From the IMG/VR virus record IMGVR_UViG_3300006922_002050, positions 1 through 30,167 of that record: DNA of 30,167 bases. The stretch is one strand, 5' to 3'. Source of the stretch: a virus. This document shows positions 14,499 through 22,667 of the stretch, piece by piece. Position numbers and translations under genes: made by a program. Positions within the stretch are counted from its first letter, which is position 1. Each line of letters begins with the position of its first letter. The notes below the pieces were generated by a model. It was not told the origin of the DNA, searched no databases, and saw nothing but the letters and a program-made list of their open reading frames with translations.

Positions 14499-15556
14499 TA
14501 TACAATCTCCATCGTTTGCGCTTCTATCATCAACTCAGAGACCTCATGCTTGATGCGGTCTTTATCTAAGTCTGTATTCACTGCATCTATATAGTTATAC
14601 ACGATTGTCTCTGTATCGTCAAGTGAAATCTGTTCATCACCGACATTCTCTCCAATAAACTCTTTGAAGTCTTCTGCAATCTTGAGTTCGTGTATTCTCT
14701 GTGCTTGCACACGGTCGATGAAACGCTCGAACTCGTAGTGGTCACCCTTGTTGTTCACAATTACTTTGACGAACTTATTATCAAGATAAGATAAGTCTTG
14801 GAACTTATTCATGTTATCATGGTCGTAATAAATCTTCTCGTAAATAGTGATTGGATTTCTAACTGCTGTAATCTCACGAGTCTCAGTATCTAGCACATGA
14901 AAATATTTTGGGTCATTACAATCGTTCCAAAAGAACTCCATCTGACTACCAAGATAATGAACATTGCCCATATGAGACTTAGCATGAAAATGACCAGATA
15001 ATACCATCTCGAAACGAGAGAACAAGTCAGGAGACATTCCATCATGACAAGGCATACCACGTTGCATTTCAAAGCCAGCGAGTTCAAGGTGAGCGCCAAT
15101 GACATCGACCTTACAGTTGTTAATAAACTCTAAGGACTCTTTCTCGTTCTCGTCATTAATCCACGGGACAAGACCCATCTTCATGCCATCGTAGTCAACA
15201 ACTCTTGGTTCAAGAATAAGGTTGACCTCATTCATATAGTGACCCTGCAACTCTTTCAGTGCATTGAGTTCGTTGGTGTTCTTGTAGTATACATCATGAT
15301 TACCAGGAATAATATCCATGGTAATACCATGCTTACGCATAGGCTCAAGAAAGATTTTACGATTGTGATGTAGTGACTTGAAGTTGATTGTCTTACGATT
15401 GTCGTAATAATCACCCAAGTGCAGAATGTGTTTGATGTCATTCTCTAACAGATATGGAAAGAACACCTCAGAGTAGAAGCGTTCTTGGTAGTCCATAAAG
15501 ATGTCAGAAGAATTGCGGATACCACAATGGGTATCGTTTAAAATGGCAACTAGCAT
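14498..15556 (-). CDS. 47: Recombination endonuclease subunit gp47 (Mre11/SbcD-like)
   Basis: Metal-dependent nuclease partner of gp46. At 352 aa it is close to T4 gp47 (339 aa). The phosphodiesterase motifs are all visible: D8-x-H10, G48-D-x2-D52, GNHD at 85-88, a His at 156 (GAHLE) and GHFH at 188-191. The start overlaps the stop of a 42-aa ORF as TAATG, and its stop overlaps the zinc-ribbon ORF in the same way, giving a chain of coupled genes. Confidence 0.97.
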   Translation of the reverse strand: MLVAILNDTHCGIRNSSDIFMDYQERFYSEVFFPYLLENDIKHILHLGDYYDNRKTINFKSLHHNRKIFLEPMRKHGITMDIIPGNHDVYYKNTNELNALKELQGHYMNEVNLILEPRVVDYDGMKMGLVPWINDENEKESLEFINNCKVDVIGAHLELAGFEMQRGMPCHDGMSPDLFSRFEMVLSGHFHAKSHMGNVHYLGSQMEFFWNDCNDPKYFHVLDTETREITAVRNPITIYEKIYYDHDNMNKFQDLSYLDNKFVKVIVNNKGDHYEFERFIDRVQAQRIHELKIAEDFKEFIGENVGDEQISLDDTETIVYNYIDAVNTDLDKDRIKHEVSELMIEAQTMEIV

Positions 15557-15684
15557 TAGACGTTATCCGGAGTCTTTGCTCTACGCATGGCTTCTGCCAT
15601 AGTAAGTTTTGACGGACTATTATTCTGTAGTTTGATTGCCTTCTTACGCAATTTACGAATTTGAGTTTGTTTTGCTTTGTCCAT
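15556..15684 (-). CDS. 42-aa basic hypothetical protein upstream of gp47
   Basis: A short ORF starting MDKAKQTQIRKLRKKAIK and ending AMRRAKTPDNV, strongly basic and probably helical. Both ends are coupled by TAATG: its start to the 54-aa gene and its stop to gp47. No family is recognised. A nucleic-acid-binding role would fit the charge but is a guess. Confidence 0.68.
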   Translation of the reverse strand: MDKAKQTQIRKLRKKAIKLQNNSPSKLTMAEAMRRAKTPDNV

Positions 15685-15848
15685 TAGTAATCCAGTCTCC
15701 TCGCCTCAATGATACTTCGGCTATCTTCTATCCATGCTTGAATTGTTTTATTATCTTTATAGAACTCACGCTTCTCAGGTGTATCATAATTGTCTACGAC
15801 CCATTGTGCTTGTTCTACAGTTTTTCCATGATATGATAAATTTTTCAT
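15684..15848 (-). CDS. 54-aa hypothetical protein, first gene of gp47 operon
   Basis: A small protein starting MKNLSYHGKTVEQAQWVVDN, mixed charged and probably helical. The frame extends to 15896, but the promoter -10 ends 6 nt before the ATG at 15848, so that ATG is taken as the start. No family is recognised. It heads a coupled set (54-aa, 42-aa, gp47, zinc-ribbon). Confidence 0.68.
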   Translation of the reverse strand: MKNLSYHGKTVEQAQWVVDNYDTPEKREFYKDNKTIQAWIEDSRSIIEARRLDY

Positions 15849-15854
15849 TCTTTT

Positions 15855-15883
15855 ATTATACCACAATTCCAGTAAAAAGTCAA
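15855..15883 (-). promoter_or_regulatory. Sigma70-type promoter of gp47 operon, leaderless spacing
   Basis: On the minus strand: TTGACT (15883-15878), a 17-nt spacer, consensus TATAAT (15860-15855), then AAAAGA and ATG at 15848. The TGA in the -35 is the gp55 stop codon. Confidence 0.9.
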
Positions 15884-16473
15884 GAGATAAAATCACTCAA
15901 GTCAGAGTCAACATTGACTGCTCGACGTTTGCGTTCTTTCTTGACAACCTCTTTCCAGAAGGAGTCTTTCTCTTTGACTTCATCAATCTTAGAGCGAAGC
16001 GAGTCAACAAAGGCTGCCGCGACATTTGCAGACTGTGCATCGCCGAGTTCATTATCAAGAAAGTTCTCAATGCCTGACTGCTCAATATATCTCATCTTAA
16101 TATCTTGTTGCTTCTTCTCACGCTCGATGCGGCGTAGAAATGCATACCACGAAATCTGTGTGAAGTATGCAAACGCATTTGGTTTCCCTGTGCGTGTCGC
16201 CGCTTCGATATCATAGTTCTCTACAGCTTTCAGACAGTTCTCAACAGCATCCATTACCATCTCGTCACGATACGAATAGCGCACGAAATTAGACTTGTGG
16301 GAGAGTCCTTCACAAATCTTAAGGAAACACATAGCGATATAATCAGGCACTTTAGGCAACGGCTCCTGTGTCTTCTTGGCTTCATTCAATACTACTACAT
16401 AGTCTACAATTGCTTGCGAGAACTGTGCATTATTTACATAGTGTGGTTTATCTTGTGGTTTTATTTTACTCAT
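15880..16473 (-). CDS. 55: Late transcription sigma factor gp55
   Basis: Directs host RNA polymerase to TATAAATA late promoters, activated by gp45. The 197-aa product matches T4 gp55 (185 aa) in YVNNAQFSQAI, ICEGLSHKSNFVRYSY, MDAVENCLKAVENYD, PNAFAYFTQISWYAFLRRIE and the following basic stretch. The ATG at 16473 is preferred over an adjacent GTG at 16476. It overlaps the cytidylyltransferase 3' end by 8 nt. Candidate targets in this window are the late promoters at 25194-25201 and 30045-30052. Confidence 0.93.
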   Translation of the reverse strand: MSKIKPQDKPHYVNNAQFSQAIVDYVVVLNEAKKTQEPLPKVPDYIAMCFLKICEGLSHKSNFVRYSYRDEMVMDAVENCLKAVENYDIEAATRTGKPNAFAYFTQISWYAFLRRIEREKKQQDIKMRYIEQSGIENFLDNELGDAQSANVAAAFVDSLRSKIDEVKEKDSFWKEVVKKERKRRAVNVDSDLSDFIS

Positions 16474-16894
16474 CACTAACTTTCATTTTGTTTCTCAGTT
16501 GACTGCTTGCAAACCGATGATGTCTACTATTATAATATATTTCAATGCCATTGTCAAGACAATACTGCTTTCCTGTATAATCTTTTTCACGATACTCGTC
16601 ACCGATGATACGAACATTGAAGTCTAACAACTGCATCAAGTCTAGTAAATCTTCTTCTGTCTCGTATGGAATAATCTCATCGATATATTTACATCCGCTC
16701 AGTTGTATATATCGCTCTACTACCGACTGGAGTGGTGCGTTCTTTTCTGGTCTATCAATCTGCGGATTTGTTTGAAGAGCCGCAATGAGATAGTCACATT
16801 GCTTCTTGGCTTCTTCGAGCATTGCTACATGTCCTGCATGAAATAAATCGAATGCTGAACAGGTTAAACCTTTTTTTAAATTAGTGCTTGACAT
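16466..16894 (-). CDS. Cytidylyltransferase-like protein (TagD/RfaE type)
   Basis: A 142-aa nucleotidyltransferase with the H19-A-G-H22 motif in FDLFHAGHVAMLEEAK, typical of glycerol-3-phosphate cytidylyltransferase and the RfaE C-terminal domain, and a C-terminal SSQLRNK at the place of the usual RTxGISTT-type motif. It probably joins CTP or ATP to a phosphorylated alcohol or sugar. It is the last gene before gp55 and lies 51 nt after the first oxygenase-like gene. The substrate cannot be told from sequence. Confidence 0.8.
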   Translation of the reverse strand: MSSTNLKKGLTCSAFDLFHAGHVAMLEEAKKQCDYLIAALQTNPQIDRPEKNAPLQSVVERYIQLSGCKYIDEIIPYETEEDLLDLMQLLDFNVRIIGDEYREKDYTGKQYCLDNGIEIYYNSRHHRFASSQLRNKMKVSDE

Positions 16895-16945
16895 ATTATG
16901 AAATCCATGATATAATTAAAGAGTTCTTTGAGGGCAGGTAGAATA

Positions 16946-17584
16946 CTACTTTTTCTTTCCTTGAATACCATCGACATACAACCATGATTTAGGATTGAAT
17001 GTCGTAGCATATTTAGTTTGAAAGTATCTGTCGTTCTTATCGTCAGTAACATTTCTGTCTGGAATTATTGCATCTACACTACCTGCAAATCCATATCTAA
17101 TGTCACTTGTCTTGGCTGTATGCTTTGTGTATCCAGGAAACATGACAATCATACCTCGTTCGGGATATACACTGTAATTATCCATATCGTTGAACACTAA
17201 AGGGTCAACTGCATCCATATAATAGACAAATGAGAGAAAGTGCGGCCAGTGAGTGTGCGTTCTTGCATCGTGATTGTCGCCTAAAATTTTATAACCCCAC
17301 ATCTCAGTCATATAGAACTCATCACAATTATTAAAACCCAAAGCCCTTCTGTCATTCTGAACATATGTGCGAACATACTCTCTCGCCATCTCAAGTGCTT
17401 TGTCATGAATTGGCTTTGTTTCAGGAAAGTTCTTATACATTCTTTCGTGTGTTGTATATGCTGTAGAGTTGCCAACTGAATTTGCATATCTGTCAATGAT
17501 TGCCATCAGATGTTCGTTATCAATATCATCCTCAGAGATATGGTCAATCATAACCAGTTCATCAAATTTAGATTCATGCCACAT
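16946..17584 (-). CDS. 2OG-Fe(II) oxygenase-like protein, paralogue A
   Basis: A 212-aa protein with a double-stranded beta-helix-type core: an HTHWPHFLSFVYYMDA block, then YPERGMIVMFPGYTKH and a final RYGFAGS. The paired His in H-x-H-W, the distal His and the late Arg fit the metal and 2-oxoglutarate sites of phage 2OG-Fe(II) oxygenases of the TIGR02466 type. It is the third of three tandem paralogues that share this block and overlaps paralogue B by 11 nt. It has the longest C-terminal extension (about 35 aa, ending QGKKK). The substrate is unknown. Confidence 0.65.
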   Translation of the reverse strand: MWHESKFDELVMIDHISEDDIDNEHLMAIIDRYANSVGNSTAYTTHERMYKNFPETKPIHDKALEMAREYVRTYVQNDRRALGFNNCDEFYMTEMWGYKILGDNHDARTHTHWPHFLSFVYYMDAVDPLVFNDMDNYSVYPERGMIVMFPGYTKHTAKTSDIRYGFAGSVDAIIPDRNVTDDKNDRYFQTKYATTFNPKSWLYVDGIQGKKK

Positions 17585-18146
17585 ACTGAAGACTTCCTGC
17601 TAATACATATCTAGTGTTACTCGTAGCGACCTTTACTTGATGAAATACATTGCCTCGGAACATAAGCATGAGTCCTGGTTCAGGTTTTACCTCAAGGTCA
17701 AGATATGGGAAATAGATAGGGTCTGACGCATCCATATAATAAACGAAAGTCAGCATGTGCGGCCAATGATTATGAGGCACACCTTCAAAGCCATCTACAA
17801 TCTTATAACCCCACAGTTTATGAACAGCAAGTTTACTACCTTCACGATTTGCATATGGCGGAACATTCTCAATCTTATTGACGACAGCATGACCAGAATC
17901 TTCCCAGTGCTTGAAGTAAGTCTCAAGCCACTTATGTCCCATCTCAACTGCGGCATCACAAACACTCTTGGTCGTAGATGCATGTGCTATGTGCAAGTCG
18001 TCATTTGTGATGTGATTGTTACCAAATTTAGGGTTCTTCTTCACATTACAAGAAATATTATCTAGAAGAACAATCAACGCATCATCGTCATAGAGATTGA
18101 CATTCTCTTTTAAAATCAGTTCTTTTTCATTACAATTATAAAACAT
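17574..18146 (-). CDS. 2OG-Fe(II) oxygenase-like protein, paralogue B
   Basis: A 190-aa paralogue of its two neighbours. The core reads HNHWPHMLTFVYYMDASDP, then PEPGLMLMFRGNVFH and RYVLAGSL, with the same H-x-H-W, distal His and Arg pattern. The start overlaps the stop of paralogue C as TAATG, so the three genes are translated together. An N-terminal segment of about 90 aa (HIAHASTTKSVCDAAVEMGHKW) is shared in outline and probably forms the helical cap seen in such oxygenases. Confidence 0.65.
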   Translation of the reverse strand: MFYNCNEKELILKENVNLYDDDALIVLLDNISCNVKKNPKFGNNHITNDDLHIAHASTTKSVCDAAVEMGHKWLETYFKHWEDSGHAVVNKIENVPPYANREGSKLAVHKLWGYKIVDGFEGVPHNHWPHMLTFVYYMDASDPIYFPYLDLEVKPEPGLMLMFRGNVFHQVKVATSNTRYVLAGSLQYVA

Positions 18147-18754
18147 TATACAATAGACTTATCGTTTAGAAACTTCTTAGGAAAGAAATCGTTTTGATTA
18201 GACACTTTATGTCCTGTAGCAAAAGACTTATCGAAGTTCAATGAGCCTGAAACTAAGTATCTGTGTGTCGTAGGATTATCTGCCTCGTGATTTAAATGTC
18301 CGCGCCACAGATACATATCGCCTGCTTTTGGATATATGTAGTGGTCAAGTTCAGCAAAGTATAGTGGGTCACAATCGTCAAAGTAATATGCGAACACGAA
18401 GTCTGCCGGCCAATGTTCATGCTTTCCTAGACCTTCGCCTGGATAGATATGAAAGCCCCACATGCTTGTTAATTTTACTTGAAGAACATCAAGTGGCGTA
18501 AACTGCTTACAGTAGTTCTCTTGAGCCGCATAGAATTCTTTGCCCCATTGCTTAGTGAGTGCTTCTGCGGCTTCGACAATAGGTTGTGTCTGCTCGAAAT
18601 TTTCGTGAAGTCTATCATGAGTCGCAATGCTCTGTTTGTCGGGATTTGGTTTATGTCCCCACTTATCGATAACCATAATCAAGAAATCGTCATTTGGACA
18701 ATCTACTGTTGTATGAACAATACATTCAGGTCCTGCTGAATAATCAAGTATCAA
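18146..18754 (-). CDS. 2OG-Fe(II) oxygenase-like protein, paralogue C
   Basis: A 202-aa paralogue, the most diverged of the three. The core is KHEHWPADFVFAYYFDDCDP, then YPKAGDMYLWRGHLNH and HRYLVSGSL. The start is a TTG at 18754 that overlaps the preceding TGA (TTGA), with AGAGGA 7 nt upstream. No ATG lies near, and the paralogue lengths support this start. An unusual TTG start coupled to the Lsm-like gene may lower its output. Confidence 0.62.
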   Translation of the reverse strand: MILDYSAGPECIVHTTVDCPNDDFLIMVIDKWGHKPNPDKQSIATHDRLHENFEQTQPIVEAAEALTKQWGKEFYAAQENYCKQFTPLDVLQVKLTSMWGFHIYPGEGLGKHEHWPADFVFAYYFDDCDPLYFAELDHYIYPKAGDMYLWRGHLNHEADNPTTHRYLVSGSLNFDKSFATGHKVSNQNDFFPKKFLNDKSIV

Positions 18755-19236
18755 TGTATAGTCCTCTTGCCTGGGTCAAACTTTAGAATATTGTTATCTC
18801 CACTATCACCCTCCATTTGAGAGAGAACTTCTTTTTCTTCTTTAGAGGCTTGTTTCAGAAACTCTTGCATCTTCTCTGTCATCGTCTGTGTTTTTTCGCC
18901 AGTCGTTTCTTCGTGTTCTTTCATGCGCTCATCATATGATAAAGCCATTTCGTCAACTGCTTCCTTCCATTGCTTCACTAACGGCGGTGCTGGTTCAACA
19001 ATACCTACAACGTGCTGACCATTTAGAATAACGAACTCATCAGGATTCTCGGCATAGACCAGCCATGGTCGAAATGCATAATAACGAACACCTGTTTCCA
19101 TTTCACCCAAAGAGAGTCTCATTGGTTTTCGAATAACAAGTTCGAGTTCTTCTTCGTTATGCCATTGAACAATCTCGCAAACAATCTCTTCACCACTTGC
19201 CAGTTTAAACTGTCTTAATTCATATTGATTACTCAC
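18751..19236 (-). CDS. Lsm/Hfq-like N-terminal domain protein, conserved in T4-like marine phages
   Basis: A 161-aa protein. Residues about 6-80 look like an Sm-type small beta barrel (FKLASGEEIVCEIVQW, then LELVIRKPMRL and YYAFRPWLVY, and FVILNGQHVVGIVEP). A charged helical tail rich in Glu and Lys follows. It starts with GTG at 19236, overlapping the radical SAM stop by 8 nt (GTGAGTAA) with GGAG and AAAGG just upstream. RNA binding is the usual role of Lsm folds, but this is fold-level inference. Confidence 0.5.
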   Translation of the reverse strand: MSNQYELRQFKLASGEEIVCEIVQWHNEEELELVIRKPMRLSLGEMETGVRYYAFRPWLVYAENPDEFVILNGQHVVGIVEPAPPLVKQWKEAVDEMALSYDERMKEHEETTGEKTQTMTEKMQEFLKQASKEEKEVLSQMEGDSGDNNILKFDPGKRTIH

Positions 19237-20935
19237 GACCTTTTCTCCAGTCTTGTTCTAGTTTCATCTTCTTGTATTTAGCGATGTGCTTAATGATTGG
19301 TTTATGGTCTTTCTTCTTAGGATTATTGTGAAAATACTTTCTAATCTCTGTGTCACGATTCTTACCATAGTCTGTAGCAAGTGGTACATGAATACGAAAG
19401 CATGTTTCTGTCTGCGCTCCTAAATCTGCTCGTTGTCTTAAAAATTCACCGCCCCATTCAATGACATCAATCATATCGTATTCGTCAGATGGATGTCTCC
19501 ATAGAGTTCCATCGTTTAGATAATCTCTGTTTCTAAATCTTCGATTCATGCTGAACCAGAATTTAGTTCCTTTGTCGAGAAACATGTGTTGTATCTCTTC
19601 TTTGGTATAGAAGTAATATTCTGACTTGCCATATCTTTCTACTTCACGACCTGATGCGAGAGTGCCACCCATGTTTGATAAGTCAAACTTCTCGAAGTCA
19701 TTGTTCTTTGCTGGATTGATATCAAGAGTTCCCATACCAACTCGCTGATGAATCCAGTTTTTATTTAGCCAGTCTGCTGTATCGTCTAGACTGTCCATAC
19801 TTTCTTCTTCAAGACCTGTAATGAATGTTGACGAGCCACAATATGCTGTTGGTGCTTTCTCCATAAAGTATTCTTGCACTTCAAGTAACTTGTCTTTCAC
19901 TTTATTGGGATGCATACCTTTACCAATAATCTTACCTGCTTTGTGATTGAATGTCTCTAGACCATAATGATGAGCAGTAAATCCCGCTTCAATCATGTGG
20001 TCCCAAGTTTCTTTGCCGTGTGTCACAAGCATGTCAAACCTTGCATAGCCGCCGAGAAATGGCTGGAACGGTAACTTTCGTGCTACCTTTGCTATCATTT
20101 CCATCTTCTCTGGTCGGTCGTTTACAGTGTCGTCAGACAGATAATAATTCTGAATGCCCCATCTCTCATAATTCTCCATCATCTCTGTGTGAAGCGAAGT
20201 CTCTTCACGAGTCGTATCTTCTTTCATACCAATCAATGGATACATACAGAACTTACATGTAAAGCGACAACCTCTCGATAGTTCAAGCACAAGATACTCA
20301 TATGGTTGAATGTAGTCACGCTCTTCATACGAGATGTTTGCGTCTCTTTTAGGATAACACTTATGAGTATGAACTGCGTCTATCAGATAGCCTTCTTTAC
20401 CATTCACATTTGTTACTTTGTGAATATGCTCAATCTCGTCAGAGTAACCAGTATGTTTATTCAGAATGGCTTCCATTGCAAATTCAGCATTGCCTAGAAC
20501 CCAGTAGTCGCAATCAATATCTCGCAATGAGCGACCATACCATCCACCCGCGATATGAATTACATGAGGATGCTTGTCTCTGATATATTGAATTACTTTG
20601 TTGACATACTGAGGAACACCATCAGTCATTGAGAATACTACACTCCAGCCGCAGAAGACTGTATCTTTTGTTATTCGCGTATCGATGTAATCTATAATCT
20701 CATCCCAGTCGAACTCGGTCATATAATCTAGAACTTCACAATCCCAGTTCTTCTTTCGAAAATAAGTTGCAAGTTTGTGATTACCAGTTCCGCGGTGATA
20801 TATCATAGAAGCCTGTTCTTCTAGAATATCACCTTGATAGGGATTACCTGTTGCTTGTGTATCCGAAAGGCCAAATGCGACATTACCTAGTTTGGGATAG
20901 AAACCACCAAAAAAGAGACCGTGTTTATTAGACAT
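19229..20935 (-). CDS. Radical SAM protein with B12-binding-like N-terminal domain, copy 1
   Basis: A 568-aa protein. Residues 1-160 resemble the cobalamin-binding Rossmann domain of class B radical SAM enzymes (VFCGWSVVFS, VIHIAGGWYG, YWVLGNAEFAMEAIL) but lack an obvious DxHxxG cobalt-ligand motif. The [4Fe-4S] motif C223-x3-C227-x2-C230 lies in LSRGCRFTCKFC, followed by YYLSDDTVND and HHYGLETFNH as in the radical SAM barrel. A C-terminal basic tail follows. It overlaps copy 2 by 8 nt (ATGTCTAA). Compared with copy 2 it lacks a C-x2-C near 192 and a 9-aa insert near 315. The reaction may be a methylation or other radical modification; the substrate is unknown. Confidence 0.82.
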   Translation of the reverse strand: MSNKHGLFFGGFYPKLGNVAFGLSDTQATGNPYQGDILEEQASMIYHRGTGNHKLATYFRKKNWDCEVLDYMTEFDWDEIIDYIDTRITKDTVFCGWSVVFSMTDGVPQYVNKVIQYIRDKHPHVIHIAGGWYGRSLRDIDCDYWVLGNAEFAMEAILNKHTGYSDEIEHIHKVTNVNGKEGYLIDAVHTHKCYPKRDANISYEERDYIQPYEYLVLELSRGCRFTCKFCMYPLIGMKEDTTREETSLHTEMMENYERWGIQNYYLSDDTVNDRPEKMEMIAKVARKLPFQPFLGGYARFDMLVTHGKETWDHMIEAGFTAHHYGLETFNHKAGKIIGKGMHPNKVKDKLLEVQEYFMEKAPTAYCGSSTFITGLEEESMDSLDDTADWLNKNWIHQRVGMGTLDINPAKNNDFEKFDLSNMGGTLASGREVERYGKSEYYFYTKEEIQHMFLDKGTKFWFSMNRRFRNRDYLNDGTLWRHPSDEYDMIDVIEWGGEFLRQRADLGAQTETCFRIHVPLATDYGKNRDTEIRKYFHNNPKKKDHKPIIKHIAKYKKMKLEQDWRKGRE

Positions 20936-22667
20936 AGTTCTCTGGCGCCCACTCTTGACTTAGTTTAAACTCTTTATATTTTTTAATATGACTTACAACT
21001 GGTCGTGGATTTTTCTTTTTTGGATATCGCTGAAAATACTTCTTCATCTCAGTGTCACGTTTTTTACCCCAGTCTACCAAAAGTGGCATGTGCATACGGA
21101 AACAAGTCTCGCCTGTAATACCCATATCATCCCTGCTTCCGATAAACTGTTGAGTGAACTCAACGGCATCAATCATGTCATAGTCATCAGACGGATGCCT
21201 CCAGATTGTTCCATCTGTTAGATAGTCTCTGTTTCTAAACTTCTTGTTAAGATGGAAGAAATACTTTAGTTCGTCTGTGAAGAACATATGGTCAATATCA
21301 TCTTTAGAATAGAACTTATAATTTGATTGACTATATCTTTCTACTTCACGACCACTCACAAGTTTACCTGACATATTAGATAAGTCAAACTTTTCAAAGT
21401 CGCTGTGACCACAGTGATTAATATCAAGAACGCCCATACCAATTCTTTGAACTGTCCAGTGTTTATTAACCCATTCTTGAGTCTCATGCAAACTTTCAAT
21501 ACTTTCTTTCTCTAGACCTGCAATGAATGTAGAACCGCCCGAATAAGCAGTTGGCGCCCGCTTCGTAAAGTATTCTTCAATCTCTAGCATTCCATCTTTG
21601 ACTTTATCGGGATGCATACCTTTACCGATAATCTTGCCAGCATCATGATTAAATGTCTCGATACCATAGTGATGTGCTGTGAAGCCAGCTTCAATCATAT
21701 GGTCCCAGATTTCATACTTACCATACGGACCAAACTCACGACCATGATTGATTATCAAATCAAGTCTAGCGTAACCACCAAGAAATGGTTGAAACGGAAG
21801 TTTTCTTGCGACTTCGCCAAGCATCACCATCTTCTCTGGTCGGTCGTTTACTGTATCATCAGATAGATAATAATTTTCTACGCCCCATCTCTGGTAGTTC
21901 TCCATCATTTCATTATAGAGTGATACCGGGTCTCGGGTCGTATCTTCTTTCATGCCAATAAGTGGATACATGCAATACTTACACGCAAATCTACAGCCGC
22001 GTGATAGTTCCATTGACAGACATTCGTATGGCTGAATACCATCACGTTCTTCGTAAGATATGTTCGCATCAGGTTTTGGAAAGCACTGGTGACATTTACT
22101 ATGAACTGCATCGATGACATAACCCTTTTTGCCATTGATGTTTGTTACAGGATGAAGATGTTCAATCTCATCTGCATAGCCTGTGTGCTTCTTCAGAATG
22201 GCTTCGATTGCAAATTCACCATTACCCATAATCCAGTAATCGCAATCAATGTCCTGTAATGCTCTACCATACCATCCACCTGCAATATGAATTACATGAG
22301 GATAATGCTCACGAATATAAGCGATAATTCTATTGACATGACTAGCAGAAGTCCCTGCGAGAGTAAACACAACACTCCAACCACAGAAGACTGTATCTTC
22401 GGTGATGCGTGAGTCAATATACTCTGCAATTTCATCCCAGTCAAATTCTGTCGTATAATCAAGACACTCAATGTCCCAATTACTCTTACGAAGATATGTT
22501 GCAATTTTATGATTACCAAACGAGCGAAAGAGTGCCATCGAAGCAATCTCTTCGAAGTAATCACTCTTGTATGCGTTACCTGTTCCGTTTGTTTCGTATC
22601 CTGGAACCCCAAACATTACATTACCAAGTCTAGGGTAGAATCCTCCGAACATAAGTCCGTGCTTCAT
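20928..22667 (-). CDS. Radical SAM protein with B12-binding-like N-terminal domain, copy 2
   Basis: A 579-aa tandem paralogue of copy 1. The radical SAM cysteines are C225, C229 and C232 in LSRGCRFACKYC. The N-terminal domain (GLMFGGFYPRLGNV, FCGWSVVF, IAGGWYGRAL) matches copy 1; residues 61-100 differ at 8 of 40 positions. It carries an extra C192-x2-C195 in HSKCHQCFPKPD and an insert GREFGPYGKYE. The start overlaps the UvsW stop by 4 nt (ATGA), tying this accessory island to the uvsY-uvsW operon. Function beyond the superfamily cannot be assigned. Confidence 0.82.
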   Translation of the reverse strand: MKHGLMFGGFYPRLGNVMFGVPGYETNGTGNAYKSDYFEEIASMALFRSFGNHKIATYLRKSNWDIECLDYTTEFDWDEIAEYIDSRITEDTVFCGWSVVFTLAGTSASHVNRIIAYIREHYPHVIHIAGGWYGRALQDIDCDYWIMGNGEFAIEAILKKHTGYADEIEHLHPVTNINGKKGYVIDAVHSKCHQCFPKPDANISYEERDGIQPYECLSMELSRGCRFACKYCMYPLIGMKEDTTRDPVSLYNEMMENYQRWGVENYYLSDDTVNDRPEKMVMLGEVARKLPFQPFLGGYARLDLIINHGREFGPYGKYEIWDHMIEAGFTAHHYGIETFNHDAGKIIGKGMHPDKVKDGMLEIEEYFTKRAPTAYSGGSTFIAGLEKESIESLHETQEWVNKHWTVQRIGMGVLDINHCGHSDFEKFDLSNMSGKLVSGREVERYSQSNYKFYSKDDIDHMFFTDELKYFFHLNKKFRNRDYLTDGTIWRHPSDDYDMIDAVEFTQQFIGSRDDMGITGETCFRMHMPLLVDWGKKRDTEMKKYFQRYPKKKNPRPVVSHIKKYKEFKLSQEWAPENYV

